The notes: a model not told the origin generated them from the sequence alone. A stretch of DNA of 64,000 nt from Gemmatimonadaceae bacterium (GCA_020846935.1 JADLCY010000008.1:186001-250000), one strand, 5' to 3'; shown: positions 24,491 to 34,402, numbered from the stretch's first letter. A program made the numbers and translations.

Positions 24491-25702
24491 TCAGTCCCGT
24501 GCCGCGGTGACGGTACTGGCGCCGATCACCGTGAACTGCCCATTGCGCACATGCATCTGCACGAGCGGTCGGTCCTCAAGATCACCCGACTCCGTGAAGG
24601 TGAAGGCACCGGTGACTCCCTCCCAACCGGCCCCTGAGCGCAGGGCACGCGCGATCTCGTCGGGCACCGACGAGCGTGCGCGCGCGATGGCCGCTGCCAG
24701 CAGGTGGACGGCGTCGTAGCCCAGCGCAGCTCCTGCGTCCGGCAATACGCCGTAACGCTCCTGAAATGCACGCGCGAAGCGCTGCACACGCTCGGCTGCC
24801 ACCGCCGGGTGGAAGACCGACGGCACGACCGTCCCTTCGGCCGCCAGGCCGAGCGCGAGCGTTCCCGGTGCGTTCAGGGCGTCGCTGCCGAGGATGGGCA
24901 GCCGCAAACCTTCCTGATGCGCTGCTTCGATGAACGCACCGGCCGAGGGTGACTCACCCGCCAGAAACACGGCGTCAAGTTCCTGGTGCTTCCATTCCCT
25001 GATGACGGAGAGGAACGAGCGCACGTCGGCCTCGCCGCTCGCGTCGTAGGATTGGCGCGCAGGAACTGCCCCGCCCGCTTCGGTGAGCCGCTCCTCGAAC
25101 GCATTGGCCAGGCCCCGGCCATACGCGTTCCGGATGTAGCAGATGGCGACGCGCCGGTAGCCGCGACCACGCGCAAAGTCAGCCATCTGGCGACCGACTT
25201 CCTTGTCGGTGAAGGTCGCCCGAAACACTCGATGGTAGCCACGCGCAGTCAGTTCGGGGTCCGTCGCGGTTGGTGCGACCATCACGATGCCCGCGAGGTC
25301 GTAGATGGCGGCGGCCGGCACCGAGACGTACGACTGCAGGTGCCCGATGACCGCGACGACCTCGGGATTGGCGGCCAGCTTCTGCGCGACCAACCGACCG
25401 TTGTCTACCGAGCCGTGGTCGTCCTCACGCAAGAGTTTGAGTTTGCGGCCGTTGAGGACACCGCCGGCCGCATTGATCTCATCGGCCGCCATCTGCAGGC
25501 CATCACCGTACCTGATGTCCGGGTAGCTGCTCCAGGGCCACGCCACCCCGATCACGACGTCACCCTGGTTTCGCCGCGCCAGGGCGACGCGCTCCTCGTC
25601 CGGTGCGTCCGAGCGGCCGCACGCCATGTGTGCCAGGGTCAGGGCGAGGACGGCCGAGGCGCGCAGCGCGCTCGCCAACGATGGTATCACACGGCTGGTC
25701 AT
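24491..25702 (-). CDS. LivJ-like periplasmic substrate-binding protein
   Basis: The 403-residue protein is of the branched-chain amino acid/amide ABC binding protein type (periplasmic binding fold I): IGVAWPWSSYP, GDGLQMAADEINAAGGVLNGRKLKLL, VAVIGHLQS, and YIRNAYGRGLANAFEERL. The N-terminus is a signal sequence with AHMACG, so a lipoprotein is possible though the lipobox is not standard. I chose ATG 25702 because GGGAGGAG lies 6 nt upstream; ATG 25726 overlaps the stop of the ABC gene. There are no LivHMGF permease genes nearby. Its place between exporter and metallopeptidase suggests a function in the RiPP locus, perhaps binding a peptide or its breakdown product, but this is inferred. Confidence 0.85.
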   Translation of the reverse strand: MTSRVIPSLASALRASAVLALTLAHMACGRSDAPDEERVALARRNQGDVVIGVAWPWSSYPDIRYGDGLQMAADEINAAGGVLNGRKLKLLREDDHGSVDNGRLVAQKLAANPEVVAVIGHLQSYVSVPAAAIYDLAGIVMVAPTATDPELTARGYHRVFRATFTDKEVGRQMADFARGRGYRRVAICYIRNAYGRGLANAFEERLTEAGGAVPARQSYDASGEADVRSFLSVIREWKHQELDAVFLAGESPSAGAFIEAAHQEGLRLPILGSDALNAPGTLALGLAAEGTVVPSVFHPAVAAERVQRFARAFQERYGVLPDAGAALGYDAVHLLAAAIARARSSVPDEIARALRSGAGWEGVTGAFTFTESGDLEDRPLVQMHVRNGQFTVIGASTVTAARD

Positions 25703-25722
25703 GGATGCTCCTCCCGGGTTGA

Positions 25723-28689
25723 TCATGCGAGCTGGCGTCGGGCCAGCTCGGCGAAGGGGCCACCGTTGAGCATGAGCTCCTCATAGCGACCGCTTTCCAC
25801 CACCTGGCCGCGGTCTATGACGATGATGCGATCGGCGTTCACGATCGTGCTGAGCCGATGCGCCACCACCACGCGCGTGGCGTTCAGCCGCTCGAGGCTT
25901 TCGCTGACGATGCGCTGTGTCCGGTTGTCGAGCGCACTCGTGGCTTCGTCGAAGAACAGAATGCGTGGGCGCTGCACGATGGCGCGCGCGATCATGAGGC
26001 GCTGCCGCTGACCTCCGGACAGCGTGCCACCGCCCTCGCTGATGACGGTATGCATGCCCATCGGCATCGCCTTCACGTCGTCGTCGAACCCGGCCATTCG
26101 CGCGGCTTCCCACGCATCATCCATCGTCAGCGGCGCCGATCCCACGATGTTGGTGAAGATGTCGCCCGACATGAGGCGGCCGTTCTGCAGGACGACGCCG
26201 ATCTGCCGTCGCACGGCCTGCACGTCGAGGCGGCCCAGCTCCTGCCCGTCGTAGTAGATCCCGCCTGACTCAAGCTTCTCGAAGCCGAGCAGCAACCGCA
26301 GGATGGTCGACTTGCCGGATCCGGATGGGCCGACGAAGGCGACGAACTCTCCTGGCGCCACCTGCAGCGAGAGATCCCGGAGCACCTGGGGCCCATCGGT
26401 CGCGTAGCGGAAGGTTGCACGCTGAATCGCGATGTCTCCGGTGAGCGTGCCGGGGTCCGACTTGTCGTCGTCGACTTCGGGTCGCGTGCGCAGGATCGGC
26501 TTGGCCTGCTCGTACAGCGGGATGACGTTGAGCGTGGAGAGCAAGGCGGCGCACGTTCCGAGCAATGCGCCCTGGCACGCGCCGTAGGCGGACAGGAAGG
26601 CCAGGAAGTCACCGGTCCGGATCATCGTGCCCGCGGAGAGCATCGGCATCGCGGCCCAGAACAGGACCGTCATCGCGAGGACCGGGAACGCGCCGTTGAA
26701 GGCCTGTACGCCGTTGGCCAGCTGGCGCACCCGGTACTGGATGCGACGCTGGTCACTGAAACGCGCCGCCCACACCGCAAAGGCATGGCGTTCAGCCCCG
26801 GCCACCCGAAGCTTCGCGATGCTGCTCAGGAGCTCGAGCACGAGGCCTGAGGTCCTGGCCTGGACGGCGAGTGCCGCCCGCTGGTGTCGCAGCTGAAGGA
26901 TGCTGCCGAGGGACGTCACGGCGACGGCAACGCCGATGAGAATCGTCGCCCGCCAGGCGAGCGTTGAGCTGTAGTGGAACATGAGCGCAAAGTTCACCAG
27001 CGAGAACACGCCGCCGATGATGGCCGTGACCGTCGTGCCCGAGACGACTTGCCGGATCGCGTCGATGTTCATCGCGCGCACGGCGAGATCGCCAGCGGTG
27101 TACGACCGGAAGAACGGCATGGGCAGGCTGAGCAGGCGATCCCAGACGGCGCTCTGCACCGACCCGGCCATGCGGGCCTCGATGCGCAGGAGGGCGAGCC
27201 CACGCGTCACGTTGAACATCGCCGTCGTCATCGCGCAGACCACGAGCACCAGCGTCATCTGCACCAGCTGCGACCGCTCGGCGCCGGGAATGATCGTATT
27301 GAACATCCGGCCGGTTGCCATCGCCGGCACCAACCCGAGGAGCGCACCGGCCGCACCCATCGCGAGCACCACGAGCAGGTCGCGCCGACACCCGAACAGC
27401 CCGGCCGACAGCACGTCGCGCACCGTGAGCTCGGTGTCGGGGAAGGGTCGGTAGAAGGTGTAGGCAAACGCATGAATGCCGGCAGCATTCTCCGCGGTCA
27501 CCGGCGCGACCGTGGCGGCCAGCGGATCCTGCAGCCGGTATCCGCCACGCTCTGGCAGCAGCGCCACGGGCCGCATGTCACCTTCGGTGTAGCCGAGCAG
27601 CGGTCCATTCTCCTGCCGCCACCACGCATCGCGGAGCGCCACCCGACGCACGCGGATGCGCGATGACCGGGCGATCGCCTCGAGCGGGTCACGGGGTGCC
27701 TGGCCGGTTTCGGAGGTGGCGTACGGCCGGATCGTGACGCCCATCGCGCTCCCGACGAGACGACTCGCCTCGTAGAGCGCGGCGTGCATGTCCTTCGCCC
27801 CGGCGTTGCCGGTCACGTCTTCGGTGGCTGCGGCGCGCCGATCGGGGCCCTGAAGCGTGGCGGCGAGCGCACGACACGCATCAGCCAGGCGCGCCGCCGC
27901 AGCGCGGCCGCGGCGCTGGAGTCGATCCCGGTCCGCCGCCCTGCCCCGCGCCGCGACGAGGTCGGCATATCGCAGGACGATCGCGTGCAGGGTGTCGAGG
28001 CCCTGCCAGAGGGCTGCTTCGTCTGGCAGACCATCGGTAGGGAGCATGTGCACGCGGCTCTGGTCCTGCATGTGGAGCCACGCCCGTCGGGCAATCGGCG
28101 TGTAGCCGGACCCGTTGACCGTGAGCGACTCGCGCCCCAGGAACAACGAGTGACCTTCAAGGTGCCGGACCCACCCCACGGCGGCGCGCGGGCGTGCCGC
28201 CACGGCCTGTGACACCTTGATCTCGCGTCCGAGTTCCAGCTCGGCACATCGTTTGGGCGCGACGTCGCGGGAAATGCCGGCGCTCAGGGCCTCGACCCAC
28301 GCATCCACCAGCGTATGGACCGCCGGTCGACCCTGGGGCATGGCGTGATACTGACCCAACCACTCGCGAGATACCTCGATGAGCTGGGTATCCGTGCTCC
28401 CCACCGCAAGCATCAGGCGCCCGGGCACCACATCGGTAGCGGTGCCAAACCCAAGCACGGCGCCACCCGTCGGGACCGTGAGGACGTGCGACCGTGAGCC
28501 TGCCTCGCCGTTCGCGTCACGCAACGCGGAGAACACGTGCACTTCCCCCTGTGCTACCAGCCAGACGCGGTCGCTCTCGAGCGTGAACGGTCGATCGCTT
28601 CCGCTCACGACCAGGCGGCCATCGCGCGTGGCAACGCGGAGCAGTTCGTCTCGCTGATCGGGGGCCGCGTAGGAGCCGGTGTGTCTCAT
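25723..28689 (-). CDS. NHLP-type bacteriocin ABC exporter, second subunit (no peptidase)
   Basis: The 988-residue protein ends with an ABC exporter half: membrane segments, then Walker A GPSGSGKST, signature LSGGQRQR and Walker B ILFFDEATSALD. The N-terminal ~300 residues are a non-membrane domain with a cyclic-nucleotide-binding-like start and a helical stretch, as in the second ABC subunit of NHLP/NHLM-type bacteriocin systems. No C39 peptidase motif is present. Its start follows the stop of the C39 ABC gene by 36 nt, so the two are likely one heterodimeric exporter. Its stop overlaps the next ATG (ATGA). Confidence 0.9.
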   Translation of the reverse strand: MRHTGSYAAPDQRDELLRVATRDGRLVVSGSDRPFTLESDRVWLVAQGEVHVFSALRDANGEAGSRSHVLTVPTGGAVLGFGTATDVVPGRLMLAVGSTDTQLIEVSREWLGQYHAMPQGRPAVHTLVDAWVEALSAGISRDVAPKRCAELELGREIKVSQAVAARPRAAVGWVRHLEGHSLFLGRESLTVNGSGYTPIARRAWLHMQDQSRVHMLPTDGLPDEAALWQGLDTLHAIVLRYADLVAARGRAADRDRLQRRGRAAAARLADACRALAATLQGPDRRAAATEDVTGNAGAKDMHAALYEASRLVGSAMGVTIRPYATSETGQAPRDPLEAIARSSRIRVRRVALRDAWWRQENGPLLGYTEGDMRPVALLPERGGYRLQDPLAATVAPVTAENAAGIHAFAYTFYRPFPDTELTVRDVLSAGLFGCRRDLLVVLAMGAAGALLGLVPAMATGRMFNTIIPGAERSQLVQMTLVLVVCAMTTAMFNVTRGLALLRIEARMAGSVQSAVWDRLLSLPMPFFRSYTAGDLAVRAMNIDAIRQVVSGTTVTAIIGGVFSLVNFALMFHYSSTLAWRATILIGVAVAVTSLGSILQLRHQRAALAVQARTSGLVLELLSSIAKLRVAGAERHAFAVWAARFSDQRRIQYRVRQLANGVQAFNGAFPVLAMTVLFWAAMPMLSAGTMIRTGDFLAFLSAYGACQGALLGTCAALLSTLNVIPLYEQAKPILRTRPEVDDDKSDPGTLTGDIAIQRATFRYATDGPQVLRDLSLQVAPGEFVAFVGPSGSGKSTILRLLLGFEKLESGGIYYDGQELGRLDVQAVRRQIGVVLQNGRLMSGDIFTNIVGSAPLTMDDAWEAARMAGFDDDVKAMPMGMHTVISEGGGTLSGGQRQRLMIARAIVQRPRILFFDEATSALDNRTQRIVSESLERLNATRVVVAHRLSTIVNADRIIVIDRGQVVESGRYEELMLNGGPFAELARRQLA

Positions 28690-28725
28690 CGAGGGCGGGG
28701 GTGGGAGCGACGTCGGAGGCCGCGG

Positions 28726-31014
28726 CTATTCAGACGCGATGAGCCGTCGATACGGACCGTCCACGGCGTGCAGGTCAGCGTGTGTCCCTCGTTGCACCAC
28801 GCGGCCGCGGTCGAGCAGGATGATCTCGTCGCAATCGCGGATCGTGCTCAGTCGATGCGCCACGATCAGGCAGGTGCATCCACGGCGGCGCAGGTTGTCG
28901 TCAATGACCTTCTCGGTCGTCGGATCGAGCGCGCTCGTCGCCTCGTCGAGGATGAGGATCGACGGGTTGTTCACCAGCGCGCGGGCGATCTCCATGCGCT
29001 GTCGCTGGCCACCGCTGAAGTTGCGACCGCCCTCTTCCATTCGACTCTGGTATCCCGACGGCCTGGCCGCCACCTCCTCATGGATGCAGGCATCCCGCGC
29101 GGCGCTCACGAGATCCTGTTCGGGAACCGTCGAGTCCCACAACGCGAGGTTGTGCTCGATCGAGTCCTCGAACATCGCAATGTCCTGATCGACGACGCCG
29201 ATGGACGTGGTGAGCAGGTCGCGTGGAATCTCCTGCCGCGACCTCCCGTCGAAATGGATCGTCCCCTCCCACGGCTCGTAGAGCCCCGCCACCAGTTTCG
29301 CTACCGTGGACTTCCCGGACCCCGACCCTCCAACCAGCGCGACGCGGCTCCCGGGCCGCAGTACGAGACTGAAGCGCTCGATGAGTGGTGGCTCCAGCAC
29401 GCTGTAGCCGAAGCTCACGTCACGGAGTTCGAGGCGCCCGCTCAGCTTTGTTTGACTGGACAGGCCAGCCGCCCTGGCCTCGGCCGGGACCAGCGGGGCG
29501 GATGCCTCCTCCGGCTCCCCAACCGTGCGCGACGTCGCGGGAGCGCCCGTGAGTGGATCGCGAGACGCGCGCAGCACGTCGTCGAGGCGCGCGAGGTCGC
29601 CCTTCACCTCCTGCGCCATCGATCCGAGGTCCATCATCCGGTTCACCGGCGTGATGAACAGCGACATCAGCGACTGGAAGGCGATGAGCAGGCCCATGCT
29701 CATGTGGCCATCCATGACGCGCAGGCCACCCACGCCCAGAATCATCGCCGTGTTGAGGGCCATCAGGCATGGCGGTACCACGCTCAGCATCTGGCTGGTG
29801 AACTGCAGGTCCTGGTAGGCGTTGCTCACCTTGGCCTGATAGCCTGCCCATCGGCTGAAGAAGTCCGACTCTGAGCCCGTCGCCTTGAGTGTCTCGATCG
29901 TCTGCAGGCCACCCATGGCCGTCCCCATCAGCTTGCCGCGGTCCTGCAGGAGGCGGCGGCTCAGATCTTCGCGCCGGCGCGACACGTACTTGAGCGCCAG
30001 CAGGTTGAGGCCGGCCGTCAATACTCCGATTCCCGCCAGCAGGATGTCGTACTGGAACAGCAGGACCGCGTAGAACACGATCACGATGGCATTGAGTGCC
30101 GTCGTGGCCAGGTCGCTCGAGACCAGGCGAGCGATGCGATCGTTGATGGTGACACGGTTGCCGATGTCGCCGGCATAGCGCTGCGTGAAGAACGCCGCTG
30201 GCAGCCGCAATACGTGCCAGAAGAATCGACCGGAGGTCTCGATGGCGAGCTTCGTCTCGAGCCGTAGCAGGTAGCGCTGCTGGATCCAGACCAACACGCC
30301 CGAGATGATCGCCGTGATCAGCATGAGCCACAGCAACGGCTTGACCCAGTCGCTGAGCCCCTTCACCAGCACGTCGTCCACGAAGACCTTGCTGAACGTC
30401 GGTGTAACCACGCCTGGCAGCACCAGGGCGAGCCCCGCCAGCAAGATGAAGAGCAGCGCGCCATGCGCGCCCGGGAGCCGACGCGCGAGCGCGCTCAGCA
30501 GACTCGGTGCAGCTCCACCAGTGCGGAACTCCTCGCCACGCTCGAACGTGAGGGCGACGCCGGTGAACGACTGATCGAACTCCGCCTCGGAGACGGTCAT
30601 GGGGCCGGTGGCCGGATCGTTCAGGTGTGCCATCCCGTTCCGGAATCCCTCGAAGACCACGAAGTGGTTGAAGTTCCAGTGCAGGACCATTGGCACCGGC
30701 ATCTCGCGCAATTGGGCCGGCTCCTTCTTGTAGCCTTTGGCGACGAGTCCGTAGGTGCGGGCAGCCTTGAGGACATTGCTTGCCTTGCTACCATCGCGTG
30801 ACACGCCGCACGCCACACGCAGCTCTTCGAGCGGGACCCACCGCCCATGGTGCGCGAGGACCATCGCGAGGGCTGCAGCACCACACTCCACCGCTTCCAT
30901 CTGGAGGATGGTGGGCGTCTTCGCCCGCGCCACGACGCGCGGCCGTTCGCCCTGACGCCCTGGCAGGACACCCATGCCCCAGCGGGCCAGCGACGTGGTC
31001 ACAGCTCCTCCCAC
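28726..31014 (-). CDS. C39-peptidase ABC exporter (NHLP-type, double-glycine processing)
   Basis: The 762-residue protein starts with a C39 peptidase domain: catalytic Cys in VECGAAALAM (about residue 43) and His in NHFVVFEG (about residue 120), followed by LNDPATG. Membrane segments follow, then an ATPase with Walker A VGGSGSGKST, signature FSGGQRQRME and Walker B LILDEATSALD. C39 exporters cut after the GG of leader peptides while exporting the core. All eight precursors of the locus end their leaders with GG. Stop at 28726, 36 nt ahead of the second ABC gene. Confidence 0.93.
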   Translation of the reverse strand: MGGAVTTSLARWGMGVLPGRQGERPRVVARAKTPTILQMEAVECGAAALAMVLAHHGRWVPLEELRVACGVSRDGSKASNVLKAARTYGLVAKGYKKEPAQLREMPVPMVLHWNFNHFVVFEGFRNGMAHLNDPATGPMTVSEAEFDQSFTGVALTFERGEEFRTGGAAPSLLSALARRLPGAHGALLFILLAGLALVLPGVVTPTFSKVFVDDVLVKGLSDWVKPLLWLMLITAIISGVLVWIQQRYLLRLETKLAIETSGRFFWHVLRLPAAFFTQRYAGDIGNRVTINDRIARLVSSDLATTALNAIVIVFYAVLLFQYDILLAGIGVLTAGLNLLALKYVSRRREDLSRRLLQDRGKLMGTAMGGLQTIETLKATGSESDFFSRWAGYQAKVSNAYQDLQFTSQMLSVVPPCLMALNTAMILGVGGLRVMDGHMSMGLLIAFQSLMSLFITPVNRMMDLGSMAQEVKGDLARLDDVLRASRDPLTGAPATSRTVGEPEEASAPLVPAEARAAGLSSQTKLSGRLELRDVSFGYSVLEPPLIERFSLVLRPGSRVALVGGSGSGKSTVAKLVAGLYEPWEGTIHFDGRSRQEIPRDLLTTSIGVVDQDIAMFEDSIEHNLALWDSTVPEQDLVSAARDACIHEEVAARPSGYQSRMEEGGRNFSGGQRQRMEIARALVNNPSILILDEATSALDPTTEKVIDDNLRRRGCTCLIVAHRLSTIRDCDEIILLDRGRVVQRGTHADLHAVDGPYRRLIASE

Positions 31015-31015
31015 G

Positions 31016-32281
31016 TCAGAGTCCCGCCTGACGACGCAGGAGAGGCATCACCAGCTCGATCGGACGTCGCGCGGCAACCTCGATGTTGCCAAACGCCAGT
31101 GTGCCGCTCTGGATGGTGAGGGGCGGCCCCTTCGACGAGGACCACCGAAAGCCACTTGTCGTCGCTGGATCGAGCTGCAACTCGGCGCGCACCTCATACG
31201 GCGCATCGTTGCCCGACAATGCAGCAACCAGCTTCTCGTTCTTGAGAACGCGCCGCATGCCGCGCGTGGTCGCCGGAAAGTCCGATACGTAGGTCACGCG
31301 GCCGAGGATGAAGCCGAACTCCTCCTGCTTCACGGTCGAGGGCGCGATCTGGATCGTCATGCCGGGCCGGATCTGCTTGCCGAGCACACTGGGCACGTAG
31401 ACCACAGCCTCTAGTCCGGAAACGGCCTTGCCGGTCAGATCGAGGCTCAGGATCGGCTCGCCGGGCGCGACGATGCTCCCGCGCTCGGTCATGACTTCGA
31501 GAATCCGCCCGGTCTCCGGCGCCGTTACCTCGGAGCTGCTGCGCAGCTGGCGCTCCAGCTCCGCGACGTTCATCTCGTGACGCTCGATGGCCAGCGCGGC
31601 CTGCCGTGCCTCCTCCGCGCGCTGGTTCTCGACGGTAAGTCTGCGGGCCGCCAGTTGGGTGATCTGGCTCTGCAAGTCGGCAAGCTTCTCACGGGTCGCA
31701 TCGTACTGTTGGCGCGTGGCAAGCACGGTGTTGCGCGTCATGAGGCCCTGCTTCACCAGCTGTTCCTGCGTCGCGATGCGCTCATCGAGCCAGCGCAGCG
31801 TCTGCTCGGCCGCGGCGATTCCCTGTCGGACGCTGCTGTCCTGCTGCGCCAGGTACGAGCCCTGGAGCCGTACATCGCGTTCGCCGAAGGCGACCACGTC
31901 GTCGCGGTCCGCGCGGGCAGCGGCGAGGTTCGCGCGCTCCTGCTGCAGGCGCTCCACGAGCGCTTCTTGCCCGATGCGGGCCACGACCTGGCCTTCCGTC
32001 ACCACGTCGCCCACACCCACCGCGACGTCAATCACCCGTCCGCCCGTCGTCGGCACCACTTCGAACACACCACCGCTCTTCACCAGGATGCCGGTGCCCA
32101 TGACCTTCTGCGGCAGTCGGCCCACCACGCCCCACATCACCGCAGTGGCCAGCAGTAGCCCGAGCGCCGCGAGTGCGATCCAGCCACGTGCGTCGGTCAC
32201 TCGCATCACCTGGTCGAGCTGCTCCGGCGACGACAGGCGATCGAGCGATACCTTGCGGAAGACGGTGGTGGAGTCGGACAC
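31016..32281 (-). CDS. HlyD-like membrane-fusion protein of the RiPP exporter
   Basis: The 421-residue protein has one N-terminal membrane helix (WIALAALGLLLATAVMWGVVG), a lipoyl-like first half (VFEVVPTTGGRVIDV, EGQVVARIGQ), a long coiled coil (VERLQQERANLAAARADRD through QLRSSS) and a return strand TAPETGRILEV. That is the HlyD/periplasmic adaptor layout, here of the NHLP secretion type. It begins at GTG 32281, 15 nt after the TolC-like gene stop, and its stop lies 2 nt before the ABC gene ATG. The coding ORF upstream of 32281 is another frame. Confidence 0.9.
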   Translation of the reverse strand: MSDSTTVFRKVSLDRLSSPEQLDQVMRVTDARGWIALAALGLLLATAVMWGVVGRLPQKVMGTGILVKSGGVFEVVPTTGGRVIDVAVGVGDVVTEGQVVARIGQEALVERLQQERANLAAARADRDDVVAFGERDVRLQGSYLAQQDSSVRQGIAAAEQTLRWLDERIATQEQLVKQGLMTRNTVLATRQQYDATREKLADLQSQITQLAARRLTVENQRAEEARQAALAIERHEMNVAELERQLRSSSEVTAPETGRILEVMTERGSIVAPGEPILSLDLTGKAVSGLEAVVYVPSVLGKQIRPGMTIQIAPSTVKQEEFGFILGRVTYVSDFPATTRGMRRVLKNEKLVAALSGNDAPYEVRAELQLDPATTSGFRWSSSKGPPLTIQSGTLAFGNIEVAARRPIELVMPLLRRQAGL

Positions 32282-32295
32282 GGAGGCTCCGGGGT

Positions 32296-33834
32296 TCAGT
32301 TCGGGAGGGTGAGCGGACGACTGGCCGGCGCGCGAACAGCGTCGTGGTCGACGGAGACAAGGGTGCCCGTTGCGAAACGAAGGTCGACCACCGCCTGGGC
32401 GTGGGCTTGCTGACTCGACACCGCGGCGAGCCGCGCGGCGGTAAGCGCATCTTCTGCGTTGATGATGTCGAACAATGTCGACGTACCGAGGCGGAACTTC
32501 GTCATCTCGTTCTCTACCGTCTCCTCGTATAGCGACACCGAGCGCGACGCCTCCTGCAGGCTGGCCCGACTGGCCCGCACCGCGCTCCACGCGACGCGCA
32601 CGCTGGCGTGCGCACGCCGACGCGCCTCGGCAAGCTGCACGTCCTGCTGGCGCACGATTGCTTCGGCCTGGGCCAGCCGACCTCGCGCGCCAACGTTCAG
32701 CACTGGCCACTGGTAGCTCAGCTGCACCGCTCCCTTGAGTCCACTCGTGTTCTGGACGAAGGGACGGACGAGTCCGGGCACTCCCCAGCGTGCAGCGTAC
32801 CCGTCGTATCCAGCCGACAGGGCAAGGTCGGCGCGCGGCTTGAGGCTGCCGGTCACACCATCCGCCTCGACACGTGACGCGTCGCTCAGGCGGCGCAAGG
32901 CATGTACGTCCTCACGGGCGCTGTCCGCGAGTGCGAGGTACCGGGCGGTCGCACCGCTCGTGTCGGGGCCGAAGTCGATCGTCGGGAACGTGGACGTGGC
33001 GTCGAAGGCCGCCGTCAGCCGCTCGGGATCGACGCCTACCGCGAGCGCGAGGTCGCGCTGCGCTTCGAGAACGCGCTGCTCTGCCTGGATGCGCGCGGCG
33101 CGCTTCGACGCCACGTTCGCCTCCACCTGGCGCATGTCGGCGGCCGGCCGTTCGTCGGCCGCCACGAGCCGTTGGGTTTCCAGTGTCATCCGCTGGGCGC
33201 GCGTCTCCGCTTCCAGCTGAATCACCAAACGGTCTCGTGCAGCCATGTACGTCCACCAGACCGTGACCGCGTCCCGGATGACGGTCGAGGCAACGAATCG
33301 GAGGTCGTGGCCGCTGGCCTGCAGGGCCAGCTCGGCCGCTCGTTCAGGAGCGCCTGTGACCCGGCCCCCGCGGTCGTTCAGCAACGGGACCGCCACCTGC
33401 AGGGCTGCGGTCGCGACACCGCTTGGCGCGGTACCAACGCCGGTCGTCCTGGACTGCGACACCTGCACCACCGGCCGGATGCTGATACCGGAACGAAGCA
33501 GCTTTTCGCCCTCCACGCGATACTCCAACCCATCGACGCCGAGATAGCTCGCGGCACTTGCGCCAACAGCCGGCGGCAGCAGGGTCTGTTCGCGCTGCGA
33601 CGTCACGCTCGAGCGTACCAGTGGATCGAAGGGCGCTCCCGATTGCTGCCAGACTCCCCGCGCGCGGTCCAGCGCACGGCGAGCGGACTCGAGCCGCGGA
33701 CTGTATTGCAACGTGAGCGAGAGGACCTCCTGCAGGTCGGCTGCCGGCCTCGCGTCCTGCGCCAGGACCGGTGCGGCGACAGCAAATACGGACAGCAAGG
33801 TGCCCATTCGCGCAGTCAGACACCACGCGTTCAT
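32296..33834 (-). CDS. TolC-like outer-membrane efflux channel
   Basis: The 512-residue protein starts at ATG 33834 with a signal peptide (LTARMGTLLSVFAVAAPVLAQ). It contains the outer-membrane efflux protein repeats: LALAVGVDPERL and the later ETVENEMTKFRLGTSTLFDIINAEDALTAARLAAVSSQQAHAQ, of which only short pieces are quoted here. The ATG overlaps the stop of the short precursor gene (ATGA). It should provide the outer-membrane exit for the HlyD and ABC exporter, so export runs from cytoplasm to outside in one step. Confidence 0.9.
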   Translation of the reverse strand: MNAWCLTARMGTLLSVFAVAAPVLAQDARPAADLQEVLSLTLQYSPRLESARRALDRARGVWQQSGAPFDPLVRSSVTSQREQTLLPPAVGASAASYLGVDGLEYRVEGEKLLRSGISIRPVVQVSQSRTTGVGTAPSGVATAALQVAVPLLNDRGGRVTGAPERAAELALQASGHDLRFVASTVIRDAVTVWWTYMAARDRLVIQLEAETRAQRMTLETQRLVAADERPAADMRQVEANVASKRAARIQAEQRVLEAQRDLALAVGVDPERLTAAFDATSTFPTIDFGPDTSGATARYLALADSAREDVHALRRLSDASRVEADGVTGSLKPRADLALSAGYDGYAARWGVPGLVRPFVQNTSGLKGAVQLSYQWPVLNVGARGRLAQAEAIVRQQDVQLAEARRRAHASVRVAWSAVRASRASLQEASRSVSLYEETVENEMTKFRLGTSTLFDIINAEDALTAARLAAVSSQQAHAQAVVDLRFATGTLVSVDHDAVRAPASRPLTLPN

Positions 33835-34016
33835 AGCAGCAGCCCGTTGGTCAGTTCGTGCTGCGCTACGCTCGCGATGTCGGGCACGCGACCGATCCAC
33901 GCACGCGCCAGCCCTCCCACCACGTGCTCGAGCGCCGCGTCGTCAAGCTCACCGTTTTCCTGCGGTGGTTCCTCGGCCGGCCTCACGGGCGGCCGGGCCT
34001 CGTTCCGCTGTGTCAC
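33831..34016 (-). CDS. Short double-glycine precursor peptide coupled to the TolC-like gene
   Basis: The 61-residue peptide has an Arg/Pro/Glu-rich start, a leader end LDDAALEHVVGG and a predicted core LARAWIGRVPDIASVAQ, then HELTNGLLL. No cysteine. Its TGA overlaps the ATG of the TolC-like gene. It follows the fourth NHLP precursor by 18 nt, so it probably shares its sigma-54 promoter (P3). The core has one Ser and one Thr only, so it may be exported without dehydration. Confidence 0.78.
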   Translation of the reverse strand: MTQRNEARPPVRPAEEPPQENGELDDAALEHVVGGLARAWIGRVPDIASVAQHELTNGLLL

Positions 34017-34034
34017 GTGAACGCCCTCCCGCCG

Positions 34035-34370
34035 TCAGTAGTGGCTGCGACGTGAACGTGGCGACGTCTTCAGCGCGCCACGCCACATCAGGTGAGAACC
34101 TCCGCCTGCCCCTCCGCTCACACCGTCGAGCTCGTCGTCCGACAGGGTTCGCGTGTCATCGATGAGGTCAGGCAGGACGACCAGCGCGTCGAGATCCGGA
34201 TCTCGCTCGATGAACTTCAGGCGCACATCGTCCGGAACGCGGACGCCAAATGCCTGGTGGATGGCCGCGCGCGGACTCTCGAGCAGGGCGCGCCGGAACT
34301 CGCTATCTCGCGCCGCGCGTTCGAGCACGGCATCAAGGACTTCCTGTGTACGGGACTGCGGTGATTCCAT
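34035..34370 (-). CDS. NHLP-type RiPP precursor peptide 4
   Basis: The 111-residue protein has the long NHLP leader (VLERAARDSEFRRALLESPR, then FGVRVPDDVRLKFIER, ALVVLPD) ending LSDDELDGVSGG. The core of about 24 residues (AGGGSHLMWRGALKTSPRSRRSHY) is basic, unlike the hydrophobic cores of precursors 1-3, and has Ser, Thr but no Cys. ATG 34370 is chosen because the TTG-initiated extension overlaps the sigma-54 promoter. It lies on the opposite strand from the LanM gene. Whether the LanM acts on it cannot be read. Confidence 0.88.
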   Translation of the reverse strand: MESPQSRTQEVLDAVLERAARDSEFRRALLESPRAAIHQAFGVRVPDDVRLKFIERDPDLDALVVLPDLIDDTRTLSDDELDGVSGGAGGGSHLMWRGALKTSPRSRRSHY

Positions 34371-34402
34371 GTCGCGACTCGGGCGAGGACTACACTCCCT
34401 CA

